From Pseudomonas fluorescens (lineage in GTDB: Bacteria; Pseudomonadota; Gammaproteobacteria; Pseudomonadales; Pseudomonadaceae), in assembly GCF_001307155.1 (NCBI RefSeq), contig NZ_CP012830.1, positions 2,225,501 through 2,289,500 on the forward strand: a stretch of 64,000 nt of DNA, given 5' to 3'. The translations under genes and the position numbers were made by a program. Positions 7,474-18,917 of the stretch are shown one piece after another. The notes beneath the pieces were generated by a model. The model was not told where the DNA came from and ran no database searches. It was given only the letters and a program-made list of their open reading frames with translations. The first letter of the stretch is position 1. Each line of letters begins with the position of its first letter.

Positions 7474-9617
7474 TGATGGGCCTTGCGCTTGTGGCGATTG
7501 ATCAGCAACAGGGCCAATGCCGTGAACATCACCACAGACCCCATTTGCAGCCACTTTTTATAGGGCCGCAAGGTTGAACGCACGGGCTCCAGGACTTGAG
7601 TCACGTAACGTTTATCGGCGTTCTGAAAGTCGGGATAAGGGCATTGATGCCCGAAGTTCACCGCCCAATCCACATAAGGTCCTTCTTTGACGTAACGTTG
7701 GTAGAAGGCCTTTTCCTCCTCAACGCTGGTACCAAAACCCGCCGCTGCACACAGAACCGCCGCGAACGCCCCGCTGCTGTGGGGCAACAGGTCCGCCGCC
7801 TTGCTAGCCAGGCCTGTAGCAATGTAACGGTAGTGGAAACGTTCGTCCGGTTTGGCTGCGCTGGCCTGTTGGCGTTGCACCTCCCCTTCTGAAATCAGCG
7901 GACCGACTTTTAACTCAGTTGTCTCAAGGCTGTAGTTGCCATCGAATGTCGCGTAATCCGGGGCCATTTCGTAACCGAGAAGCTCCATTCCCCAATGACG
8001 AGCAGCCATGCCTGCATTGAAATAAGCCGCTGCACGACGAGTGGGCCACCACGCTGATTCAGCCTCCTGGCGCAGCTCGGCGTAATGTTTGGCCTTGGTT
8101 TGCAACTCAGGATTATCAAAGTACCCCGGCGCTTCGTCGTAGCGCTCTTCACGCAGCAACCGACGCCCGAGCAAGTTCCGCAAACGTGCCGCGATCGGTA
8201 CCGGCACATAACGCTCGCGCTCCTGCTGGGTCAACGGCGTTGGCGCTGGCACCTGACGATCGACAAACTGCTTCAATTCATCGACGGTAAGCACCCGTTC
8301 CGCGACAACAGCCGCGTCTTCCCAGTAGAGATCCTGGCTGCGATACAGCTGCTCAAAGGCTTGCAGGTAATCACCACGCTCCAGCGCCAGCAACGCACTT
8401 TCTCCGTCGACCCGGCAGCCGGGTTTGAGCGTTTCGTAGTCGCCACTGGACGCTCTTCGATCGCCCCAGTTTTCATCCTGCGGGAAGGCTTTGGCTGCCT
8501 TGGCATAGGCGCCGGCAGCCGCCGCTTTGTCACCCTCACGCAACGCCATTTTGGCTCGCAGCCACCAGGCCAGGCCGCCGTCACCGGCATGTTCGAGCAA
8601 GGTTTTGGCGGTGGCGTAATCACCGATCTGATAATTCAGCGCCGCCAGACGGTCGGCGTTATCCAGACTGCCAACGGTGCTCTGGACCAGCGACTTGATC
8701 ATTTTTTGTTCAGCTGGCGGTTGTTCACCGTACGACCAGCCGACATGGCTGATCAACGCCGCCGTGACCAATTGCTGCACCGCTTTGCCTTTGAGCACCT
8801 CGTTGAGCTGCGCCTCCGGCATCTCGCCCAGTTCATTCATCAACTGCTTGAGCGAGCTGTAACCGACTTGCGAGCCTTGCAGGCTTTGGGTCGCGTAAAG
8901 CTCGACGGCAGTGTTCCAGTCACCCGCCAGACGTACCAACCGCGCTTCTTCACCAAGGCTGGCGACGCCCAATTCCTGAGGGTCGCTGAAACCCTCGATA
9001 CTCAACTGGCGAGCCTGCACAAAGGCCTGACGGGCCTGTTGCAGACTCTCGCGGCGCCCAGCTTCGTCGAGATCATTGGCCTCCTGGCTGATGGCGAACA
9101 AGGCCCGTCCCAGCGAGTAAGCCGCCCAGGTGCTGCGCAACGCCCGCTGATCGGCCGGCAGCGCCAGCACTTTGCGGAAATACTCTGCCGCCACGGCATG
9201 TTCGCCCCCGTTGAAGGCTACCGCTCCGGCGGTGTACAGGCTGAGTTCAGGCGGCAGGCTGGCGCCCTCGGCTTGCACTTGTTGCGCATTCTGAAGCGTT
9301 CGCAACTGCGCTACCTGCGCGCGCTGAACGTCGCTCAACCCCGTCTGCTCAGCTGTGTTTCGCGCCTGCACATACAGATCATTGTCAGCGCTGTAACCGT
9401 AGTCGACCTTCATTGCCTGCGCAGGCTTCAAACCGGCGATGGCTTTACCCAGGCGATTCACTTCGAACCGGAAGCTGCCTTCCGGCAATTCGCCCAAGGT
9501 CTGTGTCCGGTCGCCGAGCAAGCGCAGCGGAAAATCAGGCCCACAAGCCATCGCGCAACCCAGCGGCAGGCAGAGACTTACAGCGAGCAAATGACGCGGC
9601 CAGCTAGGGATAGACAT
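7470..9617 (-). CDS. Exported TPR-like repeat protein of unknown function
   Basis: About 715 residues from the ATG at 9617, which has AAGGAAG at good spacing; the open frame extends further upstream without a ribosome-binding site. The N-terminus is a signal peptide (hydrophobic stretch then CAMAC). The body is Ala/Leu-rich helical repeat sequence resembling tetratricopeptide or Sel1-type solenoids. A single hydrophobic segment and a basic His-rich tail (HKRKAHH) close the protein, predicting a periplasmic domain tethered by its C-terminus. It overlaps the preceding DUF3142 gene by 14 bp, so the two are probably made together. I do not recognise a specific function. Confidence 0.75.
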   Translation of the reverse strand: MSIPSWPRHLLAVSLCLPLGCAMACGPDFPLRLLGDRTQTLGELPEGSFRFEVNRLGKAIAGLKPAQAMKVDYGYSADNDLYVQARNTAEQTGLSDVQRAQVAQLRTLQNAQQVQAEGASLPPELSLYTAGAVAFNGGEHAVAAEYFRKVLALPADQRALRSTWAAYSLGRALFAISQEANDLDEAGRRESLQQARQAFVQARQLSIEGFSDPQELGVASLGEEARLVRLAGDWNTAVELYATQSLQGSQVGYSSLKQLMNELGEMPEAQLNEVLKGKAVQQLVTAALISHVGWSYGEQPPAEQKMIKSLVQSTVGSLDNADRLAALNYQIGDYATAKTLLEHAGDGGLAWWLRAKMALREGDKAAAAGAYAKAAKAFPQDENWGDRRASSGDYETLKPGCRVDGESALLALERGDYLQAFEQLYRSQDLYWEDAAVVAERVLTVDELKQFVDRQVPAPTPLTQQERERYVPVPIAARLRNLLGRRLLREERYDEAPGYFDNPELQTKAKHYAELRQEAESAWWPTRRAAAYFNAGMAARHWGMELLGYEMAPDYATFDGNYSLETTELKVGPLISEGEVQRQQASAAKPDERFHYRYIATGLASKAADLLPHSSGAFAAVLCAAAGFGTSVEEEKAFYQRYVKEGPYVDWAVNFGHQCPYPDFQNADKRYVTQVLEPVRSTLRPYKKWLQMGSVVMFTALALLLINRHKRKAHH

Positions 9618-10803
9618 GAGAACTTCCTTGATCAATTTTTGTGCAGCGCGCCCAACCAAGGGTACGTTCGGCCTCGGCCGGCAATCGGCCGTCTTTGAGG
9701 CGGGTAAAGCTGAGTTGTCCGGGTGTCTGCTGCACGGCATAGCCGTTGAGCGCATCCACCGCATCGCATTCAGTGACCGCCAGCGTCACGCGCTCGGGCA
9801 GACCTCCGTCGAGGTTGCCGCGATTGCTCACCGCAATGTCGTACAGACCGTCATGGCTGAAAAGGTTCAGCTCGAGCTGACTGGCCAACCGATCCCCCCG
9901 CGCCACCGCGCGTAACGTTGCCAAGCTCCACGCGCGTCGGTCGCCCTTGAGCGGCAGACGAAACCAGATCAACCCGGCCAGATGGGGCGGTGGCTCGGCG
10001 CGCAATTGACTGGCGAGTGTCGATAACTGGTGCGGATCAGCCAGCAACTCACGGCGCTGGCCAACGCGTTCTAACGGCACTTCGCTTTCGACTATCGGCG
10101 CCCCGCCGTCCCCCGGCAGCAATGCGATACCGTAGGCCGGCAACGCCAGGTAGAAAGGTTTCGCAGTGATCCGACTCCAGCGCCCGGTCCATTGTTTCGC
10201 CTGGGCCGGATCAAACAACCCGTGTTCGGGACTGCTCACCGCGTGCACCTGCAACACGCTGCTGTCGACCACCGCCAGCAACCCCGGCAGTTCGGGACTG
10301 TCGAGCCAGGCCGGCAGCGCCGTGATGCTCAGTTTCAACGTAGCCGGCAACACGTTGCGCAATCCAACGAGAAACTCACGGTAGGCCGGCAGGCGCGCCG
10401 TGCCGGCATCGTGGTCAATTTCGACGCCCGCCGGTGTCAGCCCCTGAGCCTGCCAATCAGCTACTACACGCTGGATCTGCGCTATGGTTTCGGTTTGATC
10501 CAGGCTCTTGAGCTGGCCATCGAGTCGAATCACCGCAATCAGCGGGCGACCATCATTTTTCAACAGCGCCGGGTTGATTCGCGCGCGACGCCAGCCAGCC
10601 TGTGGATAAGTCTGCAAGGCCAACACCCGCAACGTCGAAAAGTCCCCGCGCGATTGAGCCAGAGCATCCTCATGGGCATCGGTCCATTGCCGCTGCCAGA
10701 CGTAAAGCTGTTGATCGAGCGGCGGCGCGTCCTGCGGCTGGCACGCGCTGAGCAGCATAGCGGCTAGCAATAGCACGCAACGGACGAAAAAAGTCGCTGA
10801 CAT
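9604..10803 (-). CDS. Putative lipoprotein, DUF3142 family
   Basis: About 399 residues from the ATG at 10803. The N-terminus is a hydrophobic signal ending in a lipobox-like LLSAC, so the protein is probably an outer- or inner-membrane lipoprotein. The body contains sequence typical of DUF3142 proteins (GVEIDHDAGT, KPFYLALPAYG, LAGLIWFRLP), which look like a TIM-barrel related to glycoside hydrolases; no enzymatic role is established to my knowledge. It is translationally coupled to the downstream TPR-like protein by a 14-bp overlap. A terminator separates it from the polysaccharide-modification genes upstream. Confidence 0.75.
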   Translation of the reverse strand: MSATFFVRCVLLLAAMLLSACQPQDAPPLDQQLYVWQRQWTDAHEDALAQSRGDFSTLRVLALQTYPQAGWRRARINPALLKNDGRPLIAVIRLDGQLKSLDQTETIAQIQRVVADWQAQGLTPAGVEIDHDAGTARLPAYREFLVGLRNVLPATLKLSITALPAWLDSPELPGLLAVVDSSVLQVHAVSSPEHGLFDPAQAKQWTGRWSRITAKPFYLALPAYGIALLPGDGGAPIVESEVPLERVGQRRELLADPHQLSTLASQLRAEPPPHLAGLIWFRLPLKGDRRAWSLATLRAVARGDRLASQLELNLFSHDGLYDIAVSNRGNLDGGLPERVTLAVTECDAVDALNGYAVQQTPGQLSFTRLKDGRLPAEAERTLGWARCTKIDQGSSHVYP

Positions 10804-10835
10804 AAAGGCCTGTGGCTGAGTTAATCCCTTAACGC

Positions 10836-10859
10836 AAAAAGGGCCTTTCAGGGCCCTTG
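10836..10859 (-). terminator. Rho-independent terminator after the methyltransferase operon
   Basis: On the minus strand AAGGGCC-CTGAAA-GGCCCTT is followed directly by TTT: a 7-bp GC-rich stem with a T tract. It begins 18 bp after the stop of the methyltransferase gene at 10877 and closes the five-gene operon that starts at 16602. Confidence 0.8.
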
Positions 10860-10876
10860 TTGCGCAGCGCGCCAGC

Positions 10877-11710
10877 CTACGCAGCCAATGGCTTGCGGGC
10901 AATGATCACCTGACTTTTCGCCACAACCGCGTCCAGCGCCTGCTTGATCTGCGCCCCGCGTGGTGAGTCCAGCACGGCCTGCCAAGTCTCGGCCCAGTGA
11001 TGGAGCAGTGGATGGTCGGGGTTGGCAAAATCGACGTTGGCTTCCCAAAACAACAGCATCCACATCGACCAGTAGAAGCCATATTGGCTATGGCTGATCA
11101 GTTCCAGGCCGGCATCGCTGACCATTTGCTTGAACTGCGCTTCGCTGATGATGCGAATGTGGTTGGGCTTCTGGAAATACTCGGGGCGCGCGATGTCTTT
11201 TTGCAGGTCTTCGGAACTGGGATGCGGGACGCTGAGCAAATACAACGCTCCGGGCTTACCTACGCGCACCAGTTCGGCAAGGAACTGCGCCGGATCGTCG
11301 ACGTGTTCGATGACTTCGGTGGACACCACCCGCGTCGCTGTTGCATCGGCGATCGGCAGCGGGTTGCAGTCTGTGATGTGGCACTCGACAGCACGCGCCG
11401 GTGTATCGCTCAGGCGCTGGCGAGTCGCTTCGACCTTGGCTGCGTCGATGTCGGCAATGATGATCTTTGCCCCGCGCTTGCCGCAGAAATGTACGTTGCC
11501 GCCGTCACCGCAGCCGACGTCCAGCAGGATGTCCTCGGGAGTCACCGGGAAGCCGGTGAATAACTCGCCGGTTTGCTGATTGAACCAGCCGCTAAGGGCC
11601 GCATCGTACAGCCCCAGCATGTACGGATCGACCTTGGCTGCGGGCGCTTCAGGCTGCACAGGAGCGGGAGCAGGCGCCCTCGCCGTGAGTTTCTTCAAAA
11701 GGCTCAGCAT
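10877..11710 (-). CDS. SAM-dependent methyltransferase, PA5459-like
   Basis: 277 residues. The SAM-binding glycine loop is clear (LLDVGCGDGGN, about 62-72), followed by an acidic residue after strand 2 (IIADID) and a STEVIEHV motif, the layout of class I small-molecule or sugar methyltransferases. Position at the end of a five-gene operon divergent from the D-rhamnan locus matches PA5459 of P. aeruginosa, in a gene set shown there to affect common-antigen structure, probably by adding methylated sugar at the chain end. It is clearly paralogous to the methyltransferase at 12855-13742. The acceptor sugar is inferred from context. Confidence 0.8.
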   Translation of the reverse strand: MLSLLKKLTARAPAPAPVQPEAPAAKVDPYMLGLYDAALSGWFNQQTGELFTGFPVTPEDILLDVGCGDGGNVHFCGKRGAKIIIADIDAAKVEATRQRLSDTPARAVECHITDCNPLPIADATATRVVSTEVIEHVDDPAQFLAELVRVGKPGALYLLSVPHPSSEDLQKDIARPEYFQKPNHIRIISEAQFKQMVSDAGLELISHSQYGFYWSMWMLLFWEANVDFANPDHPLLHHWAETWQAVLDSPRGAQIKQALDAVVAKSQVIIARKPLAA

Positions 11711-12858
11711 GAGGTCACTCCAGAGGATGGGACGGCGGTTGGGGACGTGCCCAAGCGTTGCACCAGCGCAGCACCGCGATTACGCATGGGCATTTCGATA
11801 AAGCGATAATTGAGTTCACTCAGCAGGACGATCAGCCCGCCAGCGATCAATATTGTCAGGATCGGATGGCCGGCCGGACTGGGCAGACCGGCCGCCTGCA
11901 AGCGGAAGATGAATTCGCGGACCAACGAGTAGGCCGGGATATGAATCAGGTAAATCCCGTAAGAGCGGCTGCCGATCCATGTCATCAGACTCTTCAGCAA
12001 TCCCCGAGGCATCAAGTAATCACGGTTGTAGGACGCCACCCAGACCAGCACCGCGCTGAACACGGCAATCGCGCCGATACGATAGTTGGTGAACGTGAAG
12101 CGATCGGTGGACAGCACACTCAGCGCCATCGCAATGATCAGCAGCACCGACACACCGGTCCAGGGCCGACGCAAAAACCCTGGTTCCCAGCGCACATAAC
12201 CGGGTCGCGCACTCCACATGGCCAACAGCACGCCAAGGGCCAATGCGTCGGTTCGGACCACCATCAGAATCGGCGTGCGCAACGTCAGCAACTGCACCGC
12301 GACCAGCGCCAGCAATGCCCACACCAGGTGTTTGCGGCAGATCAGAATCAGCAGCGGAAACAACAGGTAGAACTGCTCCTCCAGCGACAGGCTCCAGTAG
12401 ACGAAACTGATGCCGTACTCGTAGTGGTAGAAGCTGTCGGCAAAGCGAAAATTGGCATACTGCGCGATCCCCGCCAAGGTCGCCTGCAAATTGGCATGCA
12501 ACGTGCCGAAGGCCCCGGAGCGGTTGAGAAATACGCAGGCCAGCAACATCAGCGCCAGCCACAGCCACGCCGACGGCAACAGTCGAAAGGCTCGACGCAA
12601 CCAGAAGTTACGCGTCTGCTGCCAGTATTCCTGACGCGTGCTGCAGCCTTGCAACGCCGGTATCAGACTGCGAGCGATGACAAACCCCGAGATGGCGAAA
12701 AACAGATCGACACCCCACCAGGGTTGCCCATACTCGGTCAGAGTGTGCAGCAACGGCACAACGTCCGTGAACAGGCTGCCTTGCAGGTGATGAAACAGCA
12801 CACCGAGTACCGCAATACCGCGCAATAGCTCGATGTCCATGATCCGTTTGCTGCTCAT
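11704..12858 (-). CDS. Acyltransferase 3 family membrane O-acyltransferase, PA5458-like
   Basis: 384 residues with about ten hydrophobic segments. The family signature near the start is present (LRGIAVLGVLFHHLQG, with the conserved R and H) together with a WGVDLFFAISGFVI segment. Acyltransferase 3 proteins transfer acetyl or other acyl groups to exported glycans in the inner membrane. It overlaps the methyltransferases on both sides (7 bp and 4 bp), so acylation and methylation of the same lipopolysaccharide chain are likely to be made together. Corresponds by position to PA5458. Confidence 0.85.
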   Translation of the reverse strand: MSSKRIMDIELLRGIAVLGVLFHHLQGSLFTDVVPLLHTLTEYGQPWWGVDLFFAISGFVIARSLIPALQGCSTRQEYWQQTRNFWLRRAFRLLPSAWLWLALMLLACVFLNRSGAFGTLHANLQATLAGIAQYANFRFADSFYHYEYGISFVYWSLSLEEQFYLLFPLLILICRKHLVWALLALVAVQLLTLRTPILMVVRTDALALGVLLAMWSARPGYVRWEPGFLRRPWTGVSVLLIIAMALSVLSTDRFTFTNYRIGAIAVFSAVLVWVASYNRDYLMPRGLLKSLMTWIGSRSYGIYLIHIPAYSLVREFIFRLQAAGLPSPAGHPILTILIAGGLIVLLSELNYRFIEMPMRNRGAALVQRLGTSPTAVPSSGVTSC

Positions 12859-13742
12859 GCCGTCCTCCTGGACATTGCATCGGTATCCACCGGTTTGCGG
12901 GCAATGATCACCTGGCTCTTGGGCATGAATTGATCAAGCAGCTGCTTGATCGCCAGCCCGTTGGGTTGCGCCAGCAGGTCTTGCCAGATTCGCGCCCAAC
13001 TCTCCATCAGTGGCGGGTATGGCGCCTGAATCCGGTCGCGCACCGCGCCCCCGGGATCGCGTCCGGCAGCCCGCTCGCTGGCCCAGAAAAAGATCATGCC
13101 CATGACCCAGAAAAAGCCTGTGGCCTGACGATGCTCGATCACCAGCCCAGCGTCTTCAACCAACGCGGCAAAGCGTTCCGGGGTAAAGATCTGCACATGA
13201 TTTGGCGATTGAAAATAGCCAGCGGGCGCGATGCCCTTTTGCAGGTGTTCACCTACCGGCGCCGGCACACTCAGCAGATACAACGCGCCGGGGCGTCCCA
13301 TGCGCACCAGTTCGGCCATGAACGGCTCCGGCTGATCGATGTGCTCAAGCACTTCCATGCACACGACCTTGCTTGCACAGCCATCGGCCAAGGGCAGCGG
13401 CAGGCTGTTGCTGACCAGCCCCAGGCTCGGCTTGTCTGACTGGGCTTCCACTTGCCGGGCGAGGTCGCGGACCTTGTCGTGCTCGCTGTCGGTGAAGATC
13501 ACCGACGCACCCTGGCGCACCGCAAACAACGTCGCCACACCTTCACCGCAACCGACGTCCAGCAAGGTGTCGTCCGCCGTGATGGCGAAGCCCTTGAGCA
13601 ACTCACCACTGTCACCCAGAAACCAGCCGTCGAGTATGGCGTCGTGCAGACCCACATCCCTGGGCGAAACCGGGCTCGGCACAATCGGTAACGGTTCGGA
13701 TTTCACCGCAGGAAACAGGCGTTTCATCAGTGCGCGGATCAT
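12855..13742 (-). CDS. SAM-dependent methyltransferase, PA5457-like
   Basis: 295 residues with the SAM-binding loop LLDVGCGEGVA (about 60-70) and a CMEVLEHI segment. The regions DAILDGWFLGDSGEL and GRPGALYLLSVP align with matching stretches of the second methyltransferase of this operon, so the pair arose by duplication. It starts 4 bp inside the end of the upstream glycosyltransferase and ends 4 bp inside the acyltransferase. Probably methylates a sugar of the common antigen (inferred). Confidence 0.8.
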   Translation of the reverse strand: MIRALMKRLFPAVKSEPLPIVPSPVSPRDVGLHDAILDGWFLGDSGELLKGFAITADDTLLDVGCGEGVATLFAVRQGASVIFTDSEHDKVRDLARQVEAQSDKPSLGLVSNSLPLPLADGCASKVVCMEVLEHIDQPEPFMAELVRMGRPGALYLLSVPAPVGEHLQKGIAPAGYFQSPNHVQIFTPERFAALVEDAGLVIEHRQATGFFWVMGMIFFWASERAAGRDPGGAVRDRIQAPYPPLMESWARIWQDLLAQPNGLAIKQLLDQFMPKSQVIIARKPVDTDAMSRRTA

Positions 13743-15043
13743 GCCTTGGGGGTTTCCACGGCAGACACCGCACGGGACTTGAACAGCCGAGCAAAAAATC
13801 CTTCAAGGCGTTGTTCAGCGGTTGCCTGGCTGCAGAAGGTTTCGAGACTGGCCACCGCATGGGTGGACATCTGTGCGTAACGCCCGGGATCGTCTTTGGC
13901 AACCTCGTAGCTAGCCCGATAAGCCCTGCACAACGACGCCCAATTGGTGACGTATCGCAGGGTGCGGAATGCCCTTCGCGGGTCGTGAGGCCAGGCGGTC
14001 AGTTCGTCAGTGGTATCGATCAGGAAAGCGTTGTCGACATCCAGGTAATCGATCATCGCCGTGGTGCGTGGCGCCACCGCCGGCTTGCCGCAGGACATGA
14101 ACTCCATCAACGGCAGACACTGGCCTTCACCGTAGGATGTGTTCACCACATAACTGGTAGCCTGAACCAGACGCTCGTAGTCCGCATCCGCGAGGTAGCC
14201 ATAAATCAGTACGATGCGGCAGCGATAAGACTGGTTTTTGTACAAGTGGTGAAGAATGTCGGTCAGCGCTTCTTCGGCATCGTGGTGGGTCAGTTTGAGC
14301 ACCAGCGTCGCGTCTTCCACCTCGCGGAAGGTCACACAGAAGGCACTGAGCATGTCTTCCCAGTTCTTGCGCCCGTCACTTGGGTTGAATACCGAGGTGT
14401 AGATCACTCCGTCGAGGACTAAATCATGCTCGCGAGCCGGCGCCTGGAAATCGATACCTTTGCCGGCGCGCAAATGCGCAGGACCAAAGGCACGCAGGTC
14501 GAGCTGGCGACTGTCTGCCAGCAATCCCCCGATCTTCAATCGCACCTGACAGGCGAGCGGCTGGCGCTGTAACTGTGCACCCCGCGAGGCAAAACGGTCC
14601 CACACCGGCGCGGGTACTGCCACGATCGGATAATCGGCGCCCATTGCCTCGCGCACTGCATTGACGGTGTAGCTGGAATGGGTGATCGCCGCGCCTGACG
14701 CCCGCAATACGGTACGCCAGTCATTGTGCGGTTCACCGGCAAATGGCTCGTTGGGAATGGTACTGAACTCCCACGCGAACACCGCCAGGGTCGGACACGC
14801 GAAGTGCACAGGTGTGCGATGAGGCGGTGAGAACGACAGGAACACACAGTCTTCCCCGCGGGACAGGCAGTCGAGGTACAGGGCATCGACTTCAGTCTGC
14901 GGGTCGCTGACTTCCACCACCCGCCCCAAGCGCTCCAGCACCGGTCGGTATTCCTTGAGCACGAAGTAATAGCTGTACTCAGAGCGCCCGAGGTTCTGGG
15001 CGATGGTGTGCTGGTTGGTTTCCGAATGAATGATGATCAGCAT
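13739..15043 (-). CDS. Glycosyltransferase, PA5456-like
   Basis: 434 residues, GT-B type. The C-terminal half has the donor-site features of family 4 enzymes: VFNPSDGRKNWEDML and the E-x7-E-like EGQCLPLMEFMSCGKP. The N-terminal half (NLGRSEYSYYFVLKEYRP) matches the neighbouring enzyme at 15037-16602 closely, showing a tandem duplication. It overlaps the upstream gene by 7 bp and the downstream methyltransferase by 4 bp. Likely adds a sugar to the common-antigen chain or its terminal modification; donor and linkage are unknown. Confidence 0.82.
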   Translation of the reverse strand: MLIIIHSETNQHTIAQNLGRSEYSYYFVLKEYRPVLERLGRVVEVSDPQTEVDALYLDCLSRGEDCVFLSFSPPHRTPVHFACPTLAVFAWEFSTIPNEPFAGEPHNDWRTVLRASGAAITHSSYTVNAVREAMGADYPIVAVPAPVWDRFASRGAQLQRQPLACQVRLKIGGLLADSRQLDLRAFGPAHLRAGKGIDFQAPAREHDLVLDGVIYTSVFNPSDGRKNWEDMLSAFCVTFREVEDATLVLKLTHHDAEEALTDILHHLYKNQSYRCRIVLIYGYLADADYERLVQATSYVVNTSYGEGQCLPLMEFMSCGKPAVAPRTTAMIDYLDVDNAFLIDTTDELTAWPHDPRRAFRTLRYVTNWASLCRAYRASYEVAKDDPGRYAQMSTHAVASLETFCSQATAEQRLEGFFARLFKSRAVSAVETPKA

Positions 15044-16602
15044 GAGGCGTTATCCGTCACGGCCGTTGCCTGCGAAGTCAGCGGTGCCAGCCCGAAAAAA
15101 TCCGACAGGCGCTGTTGCACCGGTGCAAAGGCGCAGTAGTCGTGCATGCGCTCGATGGCGGCGCGAGACATTCGCTGATAGTCCTGCGGTTGCTCCTTGG
15201 CCATTCGATAGCTGTTTTCGTAAGCCGTTTTCAACGAACCCCAGTCCGGCCGATAACGCAGGGTGCGGTAGATGATGCGACTGTCCTGAGGCCAGATCGT
15301 CAGTTCTTCACTGGACTCGACCACGAATGCCACGCGCTCGTCGATGTAATCCTCCATCGCCGTGTGGTCAGGGGCGATCACTGGTTTGCCACTGGCCATG
15401 AACTCCATCAGCGGCAGGCACAGTCCCTCGCAGCGTGAAGCGTTGACGTAGTAGCTGGCGGCTTCGTAGAGCCGGGCGTATTGCGGATCGTCCAGATAAC
15501 CGTGCATTACCACCACCCGACAGGCGAACGGCGACAGCTGCGCCAACAAGGTCATCAGTTCGGTGTAGTAGGACGACAGATCGTTGTGGGTAATCTTCAG
15601 CACCAGCGTGGCGTCCTCGGTTTCGCGGAAGGCCCAACAGAACGCCGAGATCAGTCGATGCCAGTTCTTGCGACCGTCTTGAGGGTTGAACACGCTGACG
15701 TAGATCACGCCGTCCACATCGGTTTCGACCTGGGCGGTGGTGTCGGGATAATCGATCGGGGCAGGCTCGGGTGCCACTATCGACTGCGGGCCGGCGATGG
15801 CCGGCAGGACCCTCGCCAGTCGGTAATGGGCAGCGTCCGATAAAAGATCGCGAATCCCCTCCCAGTACCACTGGCTCAGGAAATGCGTGCGATGGACCGG
15901 CACCGGTTGCGCCTTGCCCAGATCCAGCGCCCACAGGCGCAGGTAATGGCGAGCAATGATCAAACGGCGCTTTAGCGTCAGCGGTGGCGGCCGCAAGGCC
16001 TCCAGTTCCGCCAGTTGCTCGGCGGTCAGCGGCACAGGTATCAGCGCATCGGCAGACAGCCCGAGTGTGCGGCTATCGAAGATGCAGCCCTTGATGTCGA
16101 GGGTCGAGCCTGAATTGACCGGCCTGCTGGTGTGGCAGCTACGAATGGCCGAGAAGTTTTCCCATATTGGTGTCGGCAAGACCAACACCGGGAAGTCTTC
16201 GCCCATGGCCCGACGAATCGCCCGGGCGGTGTGACTGGAGAGCGTGATCACCCGCCCCTGGCGCGCGAACATTTGCGTCCAGTCCTGTCGCGGATCGTTG
16301 TCCCACTGCTCATCGGGAATCGAGTCGAACTCCCAGGCCACTACACAGATCGTCGGGCACTCAAGGTCGTTCGGGGATTTCTGCGGCGGAGTGAAGGACA
16401 GGAACAGGCTGTCTTCGCCGACGGCAAGCAATTGTCGATAGAGGGGGTCGACCTCGGCAGTGGAGGACACCACATGCACCCGCCCAAGGCTTTCGAGCAC
16501 CGGGCGATAAGCCTTGAGCACGAAGTAATAACTGTATTCGGGACGACCGAGGCTCTGGCTGATGGAACTGTCGTTGACGTCCGAGTAAAGAATGAAATTC
16601 AT
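15037..16602 (-). CDS. Glycosyltransferase, PA5455-like
   Basis: 521 residues, GT-B type, first gene of the five-gene operon. Donor-site motifs are VFNPQDGRKNWHRL and EGLCLPLMEFMASGKP in the C-terminal half; SLGRPEYSYYFVLKAYRP near the N-terminus is shared with the paralogue downstream. About 85 residues more than the paralogue lie in the middle (about 170-280), a region with few obvious motifs. ATG at 16602. The promoter must lie in the 429-bp gap shared with the divergent D-rhamnan locus. Confidence 0.82.
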   Translation of the reverse strand: MNFILYSDVNDSSISQSLGRPEYSYYFVLKAYRPVLESLGRVHVVSSTAEVDPLYRQLLAVGEDSLFLSFTPPQKSPNDLECPTICVVAWEFDSIPDEQWDNDPRQDWTQMFARQGRVITLSSHTARAIRRAMGEDFPVLVLPTPIWENFSAIRSCHTSRPVNSGSTLDIKGCIFDSRTLGLSADALIPVPLTAEQLAELEALRPPPLTLKRRLIIARHYLRLWALDLGKAQPVPVHRTHFLSQWYWEGIRDLLSDAAHYRLARVLPAIAGPQSIVAPEPAPIDYPDTTAQVETDVDGVIYVSVFNPQDGRKNWHRLISAFCWAFRETEDATLVLKITHNDLSSYYTELMTLLAQLSPFACRVVVMHGYLDDPQYARLYEAASYYVNASRCEGLCLPLMEFMASGKPVIAPDHTAMEDYIDERVAFVVESSEELTIWPQDSRIIYRTLRYRPDWGSLKTAYENSYRMAKEQPQDYQRMSRAAIERMHDYCAFAPVQQRLSDFFGLAPLTSQATAVTDNASC

Positions 16603-17031
16603 GGCATCCCACGATGAAACTGCCGTCCCGGCAGCCTCACTCTATGACGGCAAAACCATGGATCGAGTCGGTATTTGCCGGCCCTCGTCCATCGTCTTCT
16701 TGCCCGTCTACGTTCTTGTTTTAGTGGTCAGTTTCGCAGAGTTTCAGAACAACCCGCCAAACCCTGGACGATCATGACGAGGGGCATTCTAAACACATCC
16801 GCCGAGGGTTCGTGAACCGTCCGGCGAGAATAAATCAGGCTATGCTGACGAGAACTGACCGGTCACGGTGGGACTTATTGAAATTGCCGCGCAATTGGCA
16901 CAGATTGGCTACCAAACAACTACAACAACGACTTCGCATACCAGACATTTCCGAGAAAGCAGCCTCTGCTTTCCGGTTTTACCCAGCAAAGGCTGGGGTT
17001 GCCGAAGTTTGCTCATTGAGGGGGCTGCTGC
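16603..17031. promoter_or_regulatory. Divergent promoter region of the two common-antigen operons
   Basis: 429 bp without a supportable gene, between the modification operon (minus) and the D-rhamnan operon (plus). It must hold both promoters; I could not assign -35/-10 boxes with confidence. Close to rmd are two consecutive perfect hairpins (16955-16973 and 16982-16997). I saw no JUMPStart/ops element. Confidence 0.6.
16955..16997 (+). promoter_or_regulatory. Tandem hairpins in the rmd leader
   Basis: GAAAGCAG-CCT-CTGCTTTC (8-bp stem, 16955-16973) followed by CCCAGC-AAAG-GCTGGG (6-bp stem, 16982-16997). Both end 35-60 bp before the TTG start of rmd. Neither has a T tract, so they are not plain terminators; they could shape translation or stability of the long mRNA. 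Confidence 0.5.
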
Positions 17032-18914
<1,883 letters not shown>

Positions 18915-18917
18915 GCC

